64,000 nucleotides of DNA from Cyclobacteriaceae bacterium (GTDB lineage: Bacteria; Bacteroidota; Bacteroidia; Cytophagales; Cyclobacteriaceae), in contig JAHEGY010000001.1 in NCBI GenBank assembly GCA_024644875.1, positions 91,930 through 155,929 on the forward strand, in the 5' to 3' direction. Made by a program: the position numbers and the translations under genes. Below are positions 18,391 through 28,219 of the stretch, piece after piece. Position 1 is the stretch's first letter. The number at the start of each line of letters is the position of its first letter. The notes under the pieces were generated by a model, which worked only from the letters and a program-made list of their open reading frames with translations, did not search any database and was not told the DNA's origin.

Positions 18391-18432
18391 ACAAAACATC
18401 TTTTATTTATAAATCATACTATTGGCTTCTGC

Positions 18433-20037
18433 TCAGGCCCCGGGAGCTGATTTTCTCACAGCTTCGGATACTTGCTCTTCAAACTGCTTAAAGTTCTCAT
18501 TAAACATCGTAGCCAGTTTTTTAGCCTGATCGTCGTACGCGGCCTTGTCTTTCCATGTGTTTTTGGGGTTCAACACCTCCTCCGGAACATTAGGGCAGGT
18601 CTGTGGTACTTCAAGACCAAAGATCGGATCTGTTTCATATGAAACATTTTCCAGGTCACCGTCTAAGGCAGCATTGACCATTGCCCTGGTGTAGGCGATC
18701 TTCATCCTGTGACCTACACCATACGGACCTCCAGTCCATCCTGTATTTACCAACCAGCATTTCACTTCATGCCTGGCAATTTTCTCACCCAGCAGTTCTG
18801 CATAAACATTAGGGTGTTGGGTCATAAAAGGCGCTCCAAAACAGGTACTGAAGGTAGCCTGTGGTTCCGTAACGCCCCGCTCAGTTCCGGCAACTTTTGC
18901 AGTATACCCTGACAGAAAATGATACATAGCCTGCTCAGGTGTTAATCTGGACACCGGGGGCAATACGCCAAAAGCATCAGCAGTCAAGAAAATAATATTT
19001 TCCGGATGACCACCTTTTCCATCTCTGGAGGCATTCGGAATATGTGAAATCGGATAGGCTGCCCTGGTATTTTCCGTTAGGGATCCATCATCCAGATCTA
19101 CGCGGCGGGTGGTCATGTCTATGCCCACGTTTTCAAGTATTGTTCCGAATCTTCTTGTTGTATCATAAATCTCGGGCTCTGCTTCTGGAGATAACTTGAT
19201 AACCTTTGCATAGCATCCTCCCTCAAAGTTAAATACGCCATTATTACTCCATCCGTGCTCGTCATCACCAATTAAAGTTCTGCTTGCATCTGCCGACAAG
19301 GTGGTCTTACCCGTTCCGCTCAAACCAAAGAAAATAGCAGTGTCTCCTTTAGGTCCTATATTGGCCGAACAGTGCATAGGCATCACGTTCTTCAGCGGCA
19401 GGAAGAAGTTCATGGCGCTGAATACGGATTTCTTCATTTCACCCGCGTATTCGGTTCCACCAATCAGAACCTTTTTCTTCTCAAAGTTCACAAGAATGAA
19501 AATATCTGAATTCGTCTCATCAACTTCCTGATTAGCATGGAAACCCGGACAATCAATAACAACGAATTCCGGCTCAAAATTTTCCAATTCTTCAGGGTTT
19601 GCCTGGATAAACATATTTCTGATGAAAAGATTGTGCCAGGCATACTGGGTAATTATACGGACCGGCATCCTGTACTCAGGATCAGCACCACACCAGCAAT
19701 CCTGTACAAAAACATCTTTTCCCTGAAGATAAGATGACATTCTTCTTTCCAGTTCCTCAAATTTATCTTCTTTATAAGGCCTGTTAACTTTGCCCCACCA
19801 TATTTTATCCTTGTTTGTTTTTTCTTCAACTACAAATTTGTCGTTAGGAGAGCGGCCCGTAAACTGACCGGTACGTACTACCAGGGGACCCAGGTGAGAG
19901 ACAACACCTTCATTTCTCTTTAAAGCTTCCTCGTACAATGCCGGAGTCGATAGATTCCAGAATTCACTCTTTAGGTTTTTTAATCCAACGGTGTCCAAAC
20001 CTATGGAACTCTTTGGGATAGAATTAACTTCTGCCAT
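18433..20037 (-). CDS. pckA: Phosphoenolpyruvate carboxykinase (ATP)
   Basis: Converts oxaloacetate + ATP to phosphoenolpyruvate + CO2 + ADP, the entry step of gluconeogenesis. At 534 aa it has the ATP-type signature: P-loop GLSGTGKTT (238-246), kinase-2 motif [10 protein letters not shown] (255-264) and the substrate-site Arg/Lys segments RSPNDKF and [10 protein letters not shown]. The start ATG at 20037 gives the usual N-terminal length. Monocistronic by layout, with a terminator downstream and a 520-bp gap upstream. Confidence 0.98.
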   Translation of the reverse strand: MAEVNSIPKSSIGLDTVGLKNLKSEFWNLSTPALYEEALKRNEGVVSHLGPLVVRTGQFTGRSPNDKFVVEEKTNKDKIWWGKVNRPYKEDKFEELERRMSSYLQGKDVFVQDCWCGADPEYRMPVRIITQYAWHNLFIRNMFIQANPEELENFEPEFVVIDCPGFHANQEVDETNSDIFILVNFEKKKVLIGGTEYAGEMKKSVFSAMNFFLPLKNVMPMHCSANIGPKGDTAIFFGLSGTGKTTLSADASRTLIGDDEHGWSNNGVFNFEGGCYAKVIKLSPEAEPEIYDTTRRFGTILENVGIDMTTRRVDLDDGSLTENTRAAYPISHIPNASRDGKGGHPENIIFLTADAFGVLPPVSRLTPEQAMYHFLSGYTAKVAGTERGVTEPQATFSTCFGAPFMTQHPNVYAELLGEKIARHEVKCWLVNTGWTGGPYGVGHRMKIAYTRAMVNAALDGDLENVSYETDPIFGLEVPQTCPNVPEEVLNPKNTWKDKAAYDDQAKKLATMFNENFKQFEEQVSEAVRKSAPGA

Positions 20038-20557
20038 AATTTTTTGAGTATTATTTAAATTAGGTTATTAAAAATTTGCTTTGACCATAATGCAAAGCAT
20101 TTAAATAAATATTAAATGATCATAAATCAAAACGAGGATCTGAAACATAACAGAAACATAATTTTGGTCCCCATTTTTATCTATCACCCGTGATTTACAT
20201 TCGGTTTGATTAAATATATATTAATTCAAACTTAATCGATAGATCCTTTTGCCTTTTCACTAAATTTTTTACAAAGAAAATTCGCTTTTTTAAATTCCTG
20301 AAGCAAATTTACGTTATATAAATCTAATTATATGTTATTTATATAACTTTTTATTATTTTTTTCAAGCAATAATATGATCCATAAATATAATATACAATG
20401 ATAAACCTCCCGCTTTCTATGAGATGTAGAATCACAGGATTTGCACTGAGAAATGAGGCAAAGAAATAAAAAATCCGAGAATAATAAATAATTGAGGCTC
20501 GGTTTAAACCCTTTGAGACTATAGTGTGTCTATCTATTATATAACTGGCAAAAATCA
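20038..20557. other. Gene-free 520-bp gap upstream of pckA
   Basis: Very AT-rich between the divergent pckA and an unknown membrane-protein gene. It must hold both promoters, but I find no complete TAnnTTTG with a -33 partner. A small palindrome AATGC-AAA-GCATT lies in the pckA leader around 20090. I see no RNA gene and no convincing short coding frame. Confidence 0.5.
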
Positions 20558-21622
20558 ATGATTGACAAGCTATTGCTATTTACTAATCAGGAAATTCTCA
20601 TTTCTGCGACATATATCTTTATATTGTTTGCCAGCATGTATATCAGCCTCAAAAATAATGTACAGCCTATTATTACGCTTTTATTACTATTTACTATTTC
20701 ATTGATTTATCTGGCTATTACAAGTCTTGCAGAAGCCAGCTTTAGTCATTACTTTCCTGGAATTGGATCGCCGGACGGCCTTTTAATCTTCCCCGGTGTA
20801 TTCGGAATAATCATTACGATAAGAATTATGAAGGGAATATTCCGCATCCCATACGTGGTTCTTGACAAAATACTGGTTATACTTTTTATATTTTTTGCTT
20901 TATTTCAAACAAATGAATTTCTTTTTGACAATAATTTACTGGCCTCCCTGGGATATAAAAAGTCAATTGCTGCCGGTATTGGGATCATGCAATTCAGCCC
21001 TTTACAGTATTCGGCTTCCGTATTTCCCGAGTTGATGTTAAAAGATCCCATTACCTATCTTCTGCTAATAACCTTTTCCGTATCGATACCATTCATATAT
21101 ATTTCATCAAAAATAAAATATCCCGGGAATAACCTATTGTTTGCAATGATTACCCTAATGGTCGTTTTATTTATTATCCTGTTCAAAACGTTTCCCTTTG
21201 AATCACCGGTTCTTTACGACAGGATGATGGGGCTTAATGTAATTCAGTGGGGATTAATTTTAACGATGGTATTAATGACAGCTTTTTTGTTAGCCAGGGA
21301 AAACAACAATGGCCGTCACAAAAGGGAAATCATATTCAAGCCCCCCGGAGATTACAGGATGCTTGTAATTTATTTCATTGTATCTTTAATATCGCTTCAG
21401 ACCGCTTCCCTTCTAAACGGTTTGTATATTAAATTACTATTTACAGGATACTTTATCTTAACCAGTTATATCATATTCTATTTTATGAAGAAAATAGAGC
21501 GGCATTATATTAAATATGGAACAGTGTCTATCATTATTCTAATTTTTGTATTTTTCCTTATGGCTCAAATTCCTTCAAATGAGCAAACAGAAGTTGATAC
21601 TACGGAAATTGCCCTGAAATAA
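20558..21622 (+). CDS. Polytopic membrane protein of unknown function
   Basis: 354 aa with about nine hydrophobic helices spread from residue 12 to 343 and a short polar C-terminal tail (PSNEQTEVDTTEIALK). Loops are short. There is no signal peptide cleavage site and no recognisable catalytic or transport motif. I do not recognise the family. Upstream gene is divergent pckA; downstream is a 197-bp gap, then the Tat-signalled TIM-barrel gene, so it is probably transcribed alone. Confidence 0.8.
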   Translation: MIDKLLLFTNQEILISATYIFILFASMYISLKNNVQPIITLLLLFTISLIYLAITSLAEASFSHYFPGIGSPDGLLIFPGVFGIIITIRIMKGIFRIPYVVLDKILVILFIFFALFQTNEFLFDNNLLASLGYKKSIAAGIGIMQFSPLQYSASVFPELMLKDPITYLLLITFSVSIPFIYISSKIKYPGNNLLFAMITLMVVLFIILFKTFPFESPVLYDRMMGLNVIQWGLILTMVLMTAFLLARENNNGRHKREIIFKPPGDYRMLVIYFIVSLISLQTASLLNGLYIKLLFTGYFILTSYIIFYFMKKIERHYIKYGTVSIIILIFVFFLMAQIPSNEQTEVDTTEIALK

Positions 21623-21846
21623 GTATATACTTTAAAAAAATACCTGGCCAGGCCATTTCTCTCTACCGATCGATTAAAAATCCTCTTAAAAATTATTTCC
21701 CGGTTTTACAGTATGGACGATATTTCAACACCTACCAGAATCAACTTAAATAATTTATACCTGAGAGATATTTTATCTTAGGCTCACGCCTAGGCTTTTA
21801 AAATTATTTTACCTATTTTATGGCTTCATTATTGATTTTTGGAACC

Positions 21847-22683
21847 ATGAATAAAACACATCGTAGAAATTTTATTAAGATTGCCGGATTAGCTGTTTCC
21901 GGTACTTTCATGCCCAGGTTCTCAACCGGGACACCCCGACTAAAGGGCAGTGAAAAAATCAGGCTTGGAATTGCATCCTATACGTTCAGGGAATTCTCAC
22001 TGGAAGAAACAATCAGGATGACCAATATAGTAGGTATTGAGTATATTGCTTTAAAAAGCATGCATCTTCCCCTCGACAAAACCGATAACGAAATCAGAGA
22101 GGTCAAAAATAAAATAGAAAAAGCAGGCATAAAACTATATGGTGCCGGTGTAGTTTACATGAATAATGAAGATGAGGTTGAAAATGCATTCCGGTATGCG
22201 AAAGCAGCTGGAATGAAAACGATAATTGGAGTACCTAACCACGATCTGCTGGATCTTGTTGAAAAGAAGGTGAAAGAAACAGACATCCAGGTGGCTATTC
22301 ATAATCATGGCCCTGGTGACGATCTATACCCCAGCCCAGAAAGTATCATCGAAAAAATCGGGAACAGAGATAAAAGAATTGGTATGTGCATGGATATAGG
22401 GCATACACAACGCATAGGATTAGATCCTGCATCTGAGGCGCTAAAGTACTTTGATAGATTACTTGATGTGCACTTAAAAGACGTAGATAAATCATCCCCG
22501 GAAGGTGATACTGTGGAAATAGGCAGAGGCATAATAGATATAAAGGCCTTTCTACAGGTTTTATTAGAGAATCAATATTCCGGAATTGCCAGTTTTGAAT
22601 ATGAAAAAGACGGTAATGATCCTCTGGCTGGTCTGGCTGAATCTATTGGTTATGTTAAAGGCGTTCTATCATTATTAAAATAA
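21847..22683 (+). CDS. Exported sugar phosphate isomerase/epimerase-like TIM-barrel protein
   Basis: 278 aa from the ATG at 21847, preferred over an upstream ATG at 21820 because it puts the twin-arginine sequence HRRNFIKIAGLAVSG right at the N-terminus, a Tat-type signal. The body is a xylose-isomerase-like AP2 TIM barrel: IGMCMDIGHT and LLDVHLKDVDK supply the usual metal-binding His/Asp/Glu, and ASFEYEKDG the last Glu. Such exported members are frequent in glycan or keto-sugar gene sets. It is seven bases upstream of a PD40 protein gene, so the two are one unit. Substrate unknown; a paralogue lies at 61.6 kb. Confidence 0.88.
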   Translation: MNKTHRRNFIKIAGLAVSGTFMPRFSTGTPRLKGSEKIRLGIASYTFREFSLEETIRMTNIVGIEYIALKSMHLPLDKTDNEIREVKNKIEKAGIKLYGAGVVYMNNEDEVENAFRYAKAAGMKTIIGVPNHDLLDLVEKKVKETDIQVAIHNHGPGDDLYPSPESIIEKIGNRDKRIGMCMDIGHTQRIGLDPASEALKYFDRLLDVHLKDVDKSSPEGDTVEIGRGIIDIKAFLQVLLENQYSGIASFEYEKDGNDPLAGLAESIGYVKGVLSLLK

Positions 22684-22690
22684 ATTTACC

Positions 22691-24187
22691 ATGAGGCGAA
22701 TATTATTATTCATTAGTTTTATTACCATCATTATAACAAGTGATAGCATGGCACAATTATCTGTTTATGGCATCTTTGATGGGCAATCTGATATTGGCGA
22801 CGTGAAAATTGATGGTTCTGTGGCTTACGATAAAGATACCGACGAATATCTTGTCGGAGGATCAGGAGAAAATATCTGGTTTAATATTGATGAATTTCAC
22901 TATCTATGGAAGATTATGGAAGGGGATTTTATCTTATATGCTAAAATGGAATTTGTTGGTGATAATCCTGAACCCCATCGCAAAGGGGGCTGGATGATCC
23001 GCCAGGGCCTCGATCCTAATGCACCTCATGTATCGGTTACTGTTCATGGTGATGGATTGACGGCTCTTCAATATCGTGAAAAGATCAATGGGGAAATGGC
23101 TGAGATCCGGGCTTCGGTTAATGGGCCGAACATCATTCAGTTGGAAAGAAAAGGAGATACTTTTACCATGAAAGTTGCCAATGATGGAGGCCTATTGGAA
23201 AAAGTCGGGGAATTTTCCATGGACATGAGTGGAAGTGTTTACGCGGGATTATTTGTCTGTTCACATAATGAATATAATTTCCAGCAAATCGTTTTCAACA
23301 ATGTCAGGATATCAGTACCTGCAGAAGCAGGAAAAGGAAATTCCCGCGAGGGTGTTAGCAGCAGACTGGAAATCCTTAATATTGAAACTTTAAACCGGCG
23401 TGAAATTTATGCCAAGGATGGCCTATTCGAAGCCCCGAACTGGTCATTTACAGAGCAAAAGTTGTTATTCAACGAAGAGGGTAAGCTATATAAAATACCG
23501 GTGGCCGGTGGGGAGCCGCAAATGATTGAATCCGGTGAACTCAATAATCTCAATAATGATCATGGGATCTCTCCTGATGGTAAATGGATTGCTGCCAGCA
23601 ATGGTGACGAGGGTATTGGGAGCCGCATATACATAATTCCATACGAGGGAGGCAAACCCAAATTGGTCACGGAACAAGGTCCATCTTACTGGCATGGATG
23701 GTCAGCGGACAGCAAGAAACTTGCTTTTGTTGCAGGCAGGGAAATCAGTGATCATTACGACATATACGAGATAAAAAGAAATGGAGGTAAGGAAAAGCGA
23801 CTGACCAGTTCCTACTGCCTGGATGATGGGCCGGATTATAGCCTGGATGGAAAATATATATATTATAACTCATGTCAATCCGGGACAATGGAGATTTGGA
23901 GGATGAATACAGATGGAGCCGAACAGGTACAACTTACCTCGGATGAGTACCAGAACTGGTTCCCGCATCCCTCTCCTGATGGCAAATGGATAGCATTTAT
24001 TTCCTATGTGGATCCTGTGGCCCCCGGTGATCATCCGCCCAACAAAAACGTAATGCTCAGGCTTATGCCCGTTGATGGAGGAGATATAAAGGTAGTAGCA
24101 CATCTATATGGTGGTCAGGGAACAATAAATGTACCTTCCTGGTCTCCTGACAGTAAGGAAATCGCTTTTGTGAGTTACACCTACTAA
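22691..24187 (+). CDS. Secreted PD40 (TolB-like) propeller protein with N-terminal beta-sandwich domain
   Basis: 498 aa with signal peptide ending DSMAQ. Residues about 25-205 form a beta-sandwich, concanavalin-like domain (GDFILYAKMEFVGDN, GGWMIRQGLDPNAPHVSVTV). Residues about 235-498 hold repeated WD40-like PD40 units recognisable by the repeated S-P-D-G/S-x-x-W or -I-A-F pattern (ISPDGKWIAA, PSPDGKWIAFIS, WSPDSKEIAFVS). Probably a periplasmic binding or scaffold protein. It forms a unit with the TIM-barrel gene upstream and overlaps, tail to tail, the decayed end of the converging LytTR gene. Confidence 0.85.
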   Translation: MRRILLFISFITIIITSDSMAQLSVYGIFDGQSDIGDVKIDGSVAYDKDTDEYLVGGSGENIWFNIDEFHYLWKIMEGDFILYAKMEFVGDNPEPHRKGGWMIRQGLDPNAPHVSVTVHGDGLTALQYREKINGEMAEIRASVNGPNIIQLERKGDTFTMKVANDGGLLEKVGEFSMDMSGSVYAGLFVCSHNEYNFQQIVFNNVRISVPAEAGKGNSREGVSSRLEILNIETLNRREIYAKDGLFEAPNWSFTEQKLLFNEEGKLYKIPVAGGEPQMIESGELNNLNNDHGISPDGKWIAASNGDEGIGSRIYIIPYEGGKPKLVTEQGPSYWHGWSADSKKLAFVAGREISDHYDIYEIKRNGGKEKRLTSSYCLDDGPDYSLDGKYIYYNSCQSGTMEIWRMNTDGAEQVQLTSDEYQNWFPHPSPDGKWIAFISYVDPVAPGDHPPNKNVMLRLMPVDGGDIKVVAHLYGGQGTINVPSWSPDSKEIAFVSYTY

Positions 24188-24210
24188 ACGGAAAAAACTT
24201 TGAATACTTT

Positions 24211-24244
24211 ATCCCGGTAGCTTCTGCCTATCGGGATTTTTTTT
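24211..24244 (+). terminator. Intrinsic terminator after the PD40 gene, inside former LytTR coding sequence
   Basis: ATCCCGGTAG (24211-24220) pairs with CTATCGGGAT (24228-24237) around a seven-base loop, with one G-T pair, followed by eight T (24237-24244 region). It is a strong rho-independent terminator on the plus strand. The same bases on the minus strand encode the IPIGRSYRD end of a LytTR domain that is out of frame. Confidence 0.85.
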
Positions 24245-24881
24245 ATCCCCAGATCAACCGTATTTCCCTCGACAGCTTTAACTTTTGCACAGGAATTATA
24301 TAGGATTTATGGATCCTCATAAACATGCTATCAGGGAGGGATTCCTCGAGATTCTTTAATGAGGCCAGTGTGATTATTCTTTTTTTGCTTGTATAATAAG
24401 ATACGTATTCCCTTAATCCTTCAATGTACAGAATATCATCAAGACGGATCCTGTAGATTTTATGATCTGCATGAATGGAAATATATTCCTGACCTGAAAC
24501 GGGGTTTTCAGAATTTTGCTTCAATTTGAACAGTTCAACTGCCTTATTTATGGACTTCATGAATCGTTCAAATGAAAATGGCTTAACCAGATAATCAAGG
24601 GCATCCAGTTCATAACTTTCTATAGCATATTCAGAATAGGCCGTTGTAAATATCACAATCGGCCTGGAACTCATAGTTTTCAAAAGATCTATGCCATTAA
24701 GATCAGGCATTTGAATATCCGGTAAGATTATATCCAAAGTATCCTTTTCCATATACTCAACTACTTCCAAAGGATTTTTGACCAGCCCCTTTAATTCCAG
24801 AAAAGGAACTTTCGAGATATATTGTTCGAGCAATTCCGTCACCAACTGCTCATCATCTACAACCAGGCAAGTCAATTTCAT
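24243..24881 (-). CDS. LytTR-family response regulator, C-terminus lost by frameshift
   Basis: 212 aa. Receiver domain (about 1-115): acidic pair DDE near the N-terminus, acceptor Asp in LPDIQMPDLNG, switch Thr in TTAYS and Lys in VKPFSF. The LytTR DNA-binding domain (about 133-212) has DDILYIEGLREYVSYYT and FMRIHKSYIIPVQ but stops after REIRLIWG. The missing conserved end (IPIGRSYR) is intact in another minus-strand frame down to 24184. Restoring one base near 24255 would give a protein of about 232 aa. No sensor kinase is adjacent. It follows plsC after 87 nt. It may be a pseudogene, a working truncated protein, or contain a sequencing error. Confidence 0.85.
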   Translation of the reverse strand: MKLTCLVVDDEQLVTELLEQYISKVPFLELKGLVKNPLEVVEYMEKDTLDIILPDIQMPDLNGIDLLKTMSSRPIVIFTTAYSEYAIESYELDALDYLVKPFSFERFMKSINKAVELFKLKQNSENPVSGQEYISIHADHKIYRIRLDDILYIEGLREYVSYYTSKKRIITLASLKNLEESLPDSMFMRIHKSYIIPVQKLKLSREIRLIWG

Positions 24882-24968
24882 ATCAGAATAGTGAATTGGA
24901 TAATCCTTACAGGAAAGCTTATGAAGGCATTGATGGCTTAAGTGGGCATACTGAAGATCAATTTACAA

Positions 24969-25706
24969 TCAAGCAGTCTTCATGCCACTATTGATAACAT
25001 TTCTTGTCTTTTCAATCAGTTGAGGCATGGTTTCCCTGGAATAATCTTTTATGTCAATGGCCGGATGTATTATGATCTCAGCCTTACCTGGCAACAAGTT
25101 CATGGTGCCGGAAGGAAGAATTTTCCTTGTTCCATTAATGGTTACAGGTAGGATTGGCAGATTCAGGTCAAATGCAAACCAGAATGCCCCTTTTTTAAAA
25201 GGCAGCATTTCATGGGTCCTGCTTCGGGTCCCTTCCGGAAAAATAACTACAGATGTCCCGTCTTTTATCTTTAATTTTGCTGAATTTATAGTATCAATGG
25301 CGGCCTTGGTACTTGACCGGTCAATATAAATATGCCCACATGCCTGACTGCCAAAACCAACGCCCGGGATCTTCTTGATCTCTTTTTTCATAATCCATTT
25401 AAAATCAATACCCAGGCTGGCATATAACACAATTATATCGTAAGCACTTTGATGGTTTACAACAATTACATATGGTTGTTTAGGATTGATATTTTCTCTC
25501 CCTTTTACTTTTACAATAACCGGAGTTAAAATGCAATTCAGTTTAGCCCACATCACCCCTGCCAAAAAATGACTGATTTTCTGTGTAGTTAACAGAGAAA
25601 TAACGACTGCGAGTACCCCAAAAAAAATCGAGTTGACGAGGAAAAAAGGCAGGAGGAGTATCCATTTATATAATTGATAGAGGATAATGAATATCTTTTT
25701 CATCAA
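24969..25706 (-). CDS. plsC: 1-acyl-sn-glycerol-3-phosphate acyltransferase
   Basis: 245 aa, membrane-bound through an N-terminal hydrophobic segment (about residues 6-40). Transfers an acyl group to lysophosphatidate to give phosphatidate, the second step of phospholipid synthesis. The catalytic block I is NHQSAYD (84-90, NHxxxxD), and block III is FPEGTRS (156-162). Size and motif spacing match PlsC. An 87-bp gap separates it from the response-regulator gene downstream. Confidence 0.92.
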   Translation of the reverse strand: MMKKIFIILYQLYKWILLLPFFLVNSIFFGVLAVVISLLTTQKISHFLAGVMWAKLNCILTPVIVKVKGRENINPKQPYVIVVNHQSAYDIIVLYASLGIDFKWIMKKEIKKIPGVGFGSQACGHIYIDRSSTKAAIDTINSAKLKIKDGTSVVIFPEGTRSRTHEMLPFKKGAFWFAFDLNLPILPVTINGTRKILPSGTMNLLPGKAEIIIHPAIDIKDYSRETMPQLIEKTRNVINSGMKTA

Positions 25707-25851
25707 AGTGGTTACTTTTATCCTTTCAATTTTTCGTTGCGTAATATATAAAATCCGGTTTTCATTTCAATGCCATAATTCTGATAAAGATAGTCATTTA
25801 AATATGTGCCTGAGTAAAGGATTTATTCAATACAGGGAAATACTATCATAA

Positions 25852-28155
25852 TCAGTTGGCATTCAAGCCCTGCTTAATGTGATTGTCCAGTTCAATAATA
25901 TTTGGTTCATCGGGAAAGCTGGATTTCAATAGTGGCATATAGGCACCGGCTTTTGCAAATGCCCCTTGCTGTACATATAGAATCACAAGGGCATAGGTAA
26001 TGTCAATATTCCGTTCATCTATTGCCAGCCCTTTTATAAAAATGTTTTCTGCCTGTTCAATATCTCCTGACTGCTGATAAGCCAGACCCAGGTTATAGTA
26101 TGCCCTCAGGTTATTCGGGTTGATATTTATAGTCCGCTGGAGGTATTCGATCGCTGATTCAATATTGCCGGTCTCAGCATACAATAATCCCAGAGAATAA
26201 TAAGCAGGATCATATTGTGGTTCCATCTTTATCACCAGCTTAAACAAATCGATCGCTTCCTGGGTTTTACCCTGATTATGATACAGATGGGCCAGGTTAA
26301 TTCGGCCGACATTGAACAGGGTATCAAACCTGATGGCTTTTTTCAAAGCGGTCTCTGCAGCCTCTGGCCTTCCCTGGCGTTCATTATACCTGGCGATCAT
26401 AGCCTGGCCACCCGTAAAATCAGCACGCATATCAAGCATAGCCTTATATTCCGGCAAGACTTTTAAATAATCTTTCCGGTATTCCTCGCTGAACTGGCTC
26501 ATGGGAATATCTGTTAAAGCATCCAGAGCCATGGTCCTGACCGATCGATAAGGGTCTCTGAGCAGGGGTGCAAGATACTGGTAGCGTATTTCTGTAGGAA
26601 ATGATTGCATTACTTCGGCTACGACATACCTTACTTGCGGAGCGGGATCACCTGCAGCATTAAAGATGGTTCGGTTGGACAGTTCGGTATCAATAAATCC
26701 AAGATACCATACGGCTGTTGCCCTGGCAATCGCCGGTTGCGTTTTGTCGTTGATCAATCTGACCAGATCCGGGACCGCTTCCTCCGTCCGTGTGCTTCCC
26801 AGGCATAAGACATCCGCATAGTTTTTTACCCTTTCCGGACCGTACCATTCCACCACCCAGTCACTGGCCCATTGATCCGTGCTGTCAGTATGGCAACTAA
26901 TACATGCGTTCGGGACACCATATTCAACAGACAGGTCAGGCCTGGGAACCCTGAAACTGTGATCCCTGCGATAATCGTTTACCATATAATACCGGCCATC
27001 CATATGACAGTTAATACACAGAGCAGCATCCGTGTTCATTTCATGAAAATGGTGTTCGTATATATCATATTTTTCAGCCTCGTGACATTGAAGGCATAAC
27101 TTATTCCCTTCATATTTTAATTTGGTCGTATGTGGATTATGACAATTGGTACATTTTACATCCTGGTGATACATTTTTGTCTGTATAAAGGAACTGTAAA
27201 CATAATCCTCCTCCAGGATCTGACCGTCCGGGAAATAAAGGTGATCCGCGAGGATCTCACCCATGTAATGATCTTCAAACAATCCATCGTGATTGTAAGC
27301 TTCCGTAAACTGAACCCTTCTCGAATGACACCGGGCACATTGGTCCACCTGCTGCTCCGATGAATCTCTTCGGGTCAAAAACAAATGTTGATATGCATCA
27401 TATGCATCCGATTCATCATACAGGTCTGAATTTATAAAATCGTTATGCGCTTTGGATGGCCCATGACATGCCTCGCAGCTAACATTGATTATGGTAAACA
27501 AAGTATTGAAAGAATCAGATTCATTGATATAATTCTTTCGGAGATTGGTGGAATGACAATCTGCACATGCTGTATTCCAATTCATACCGCCGCCTGTCCA
27601 GTGTATCCACTCCTTGTTTGAGATCACAAAATCAGGATACAGGTCAAACCACATACTCGAGTCAGTATCCCAGGCTATTCTCAGGCACTGATACCTTCCC
27701 CGTGGAAATTCAACAATATACTGCTGCAATGGCTCCGTTCCGAAGGTATAGAGTATCTCATAATCATGATATTCTCCATCATCGCCTTCGGTATTTACCA
27801 TGAATTTTTTCCCCTGTTTAAAAAATCTGGTATAAACACCATTTTTGAAAAAAGTAACATTATTGAAATCCCCTTTAATACTGCTGTCAGTGGCAACCAT
27901 CATAGATTCATCGTGATGGGATCCCAGCCATTCATAATACTCTTTCTCATGGCATTCAATACAGGATTCAGTTCCAGCATACTGGTTGTCCAGCAAAGCC
28001 TTTGCTACTTCAGGTTGAAACGGATCTTCCTCAACTGCCTCAACAGTCTCTGTTCGTTTTTCACAGTGCTGGAAAAACAAAAATGACTGGATGGAGATCA
28101 ATAATAGTATGATCAATGTATACGATCTCTTGTTCAACCCAAAAAAATAGCCCAT
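25852..28155 (-). CDS. Octaheme c-type cytochrome with HEAT and TPR repeats
   Basis: 767 aa. After an N-terminal hydrophobic anchor (about 12-29) come eight CxxCH heme motifs at residues 65, 197, 227, 273, 335, 354, 380 and 418. The next stretch (about 450-570) has HEAT-like helical repeats (PAIARATAVWYLGF, PAPQVRYVVAEVM, PYRSVRTMALDALTDI), and the end (about 590-755) has at least three TPR units (AEDPAYYSLGLLYAETG type; NLRAYYNLGLAYQQSG). It is exported and probably anchored at the periplasmic face, with electron-transfer chemistry and a protein-binding tail. Related heme-HEAT-TPR proteins are known, but the redox partner or substrate is not predictable. It appears to be a single-gene unit. 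Confidence 0.92.
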   Translation of the reverse strand: MGYFFGLNKRSYTLIILLLISIQSFLFFQHCEKRTETVEAVEEDPFQPEVAKALLDNQYAGTESCIECHEKEYYEWLGSHHDESMMVATDSSIKGDFNNVTFFKNGVYTRFFKQGKKFMVNTEGDDGEYHDYEILYTFGTEPLQQYIVEFPRGRYQCLRIAWDTDSSMWFDLYPDFVISNKEWIHWTGGGMNWNTACADCHSTNLRKNYINESDSFNTLFTIINVSCEACHGPSKAHNDFINSDLYDESDAYDAYQHLFLTRRDSSEQQVDQCARCHSRRVQFTEAYNHDGLFEDHYMGEILADHLYFPDGQILEEDYVYSSFIQTKMYHQDVKCTNCHNPHTTKLKYEGNKLCLQCHEAEKYDIYEHHFHEMNTDAALCINCHMDGRYYMVNDYRRDHSFRVPRPDLSVEYGVPNACISCHTDSTDQWASDWVVEWYGPERVKNYADVLCLGSTRTEEAVPDLVRLINDKTQPAIARATAVWYLGFIDTELSNRTIFNAAGDPAPQVRYVVAEVMQSFPTEIRYQYLAPLLRDPYRSVRTMALDALTDIPMSQFSEEYRKDYLKVLPEYKAMLDMRADFTGGQAMIARYNERQGRPEAAETALKKAIRFDTLFNVGRINLAHLYHNQGKTQEAIDLFKLVIKMEPQYDPAYYSLGLLYAETGNIESAIEYLQRTININPNNLRAYYNLGLAYQQSGDIEQAENIFIKGLAIDERNIDITYALVILYVQQGAFAKAGAYMPLLKSSFPDEPNIIELDNHIKQGLNAN

Positions 28156-28219
28156 CAGTACAAATTGATAAAAAATTAATGAATAAGCAAGGTAATTATA
28201 ATGTCAGGGAATAAAAAGG

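Noticed and set aside
20328..20558. 76-codon minus-strand frame upstream of pckA
   Set aside because: Very AT-rich, no recognisable features, reaches exactly to the divergent gene start.
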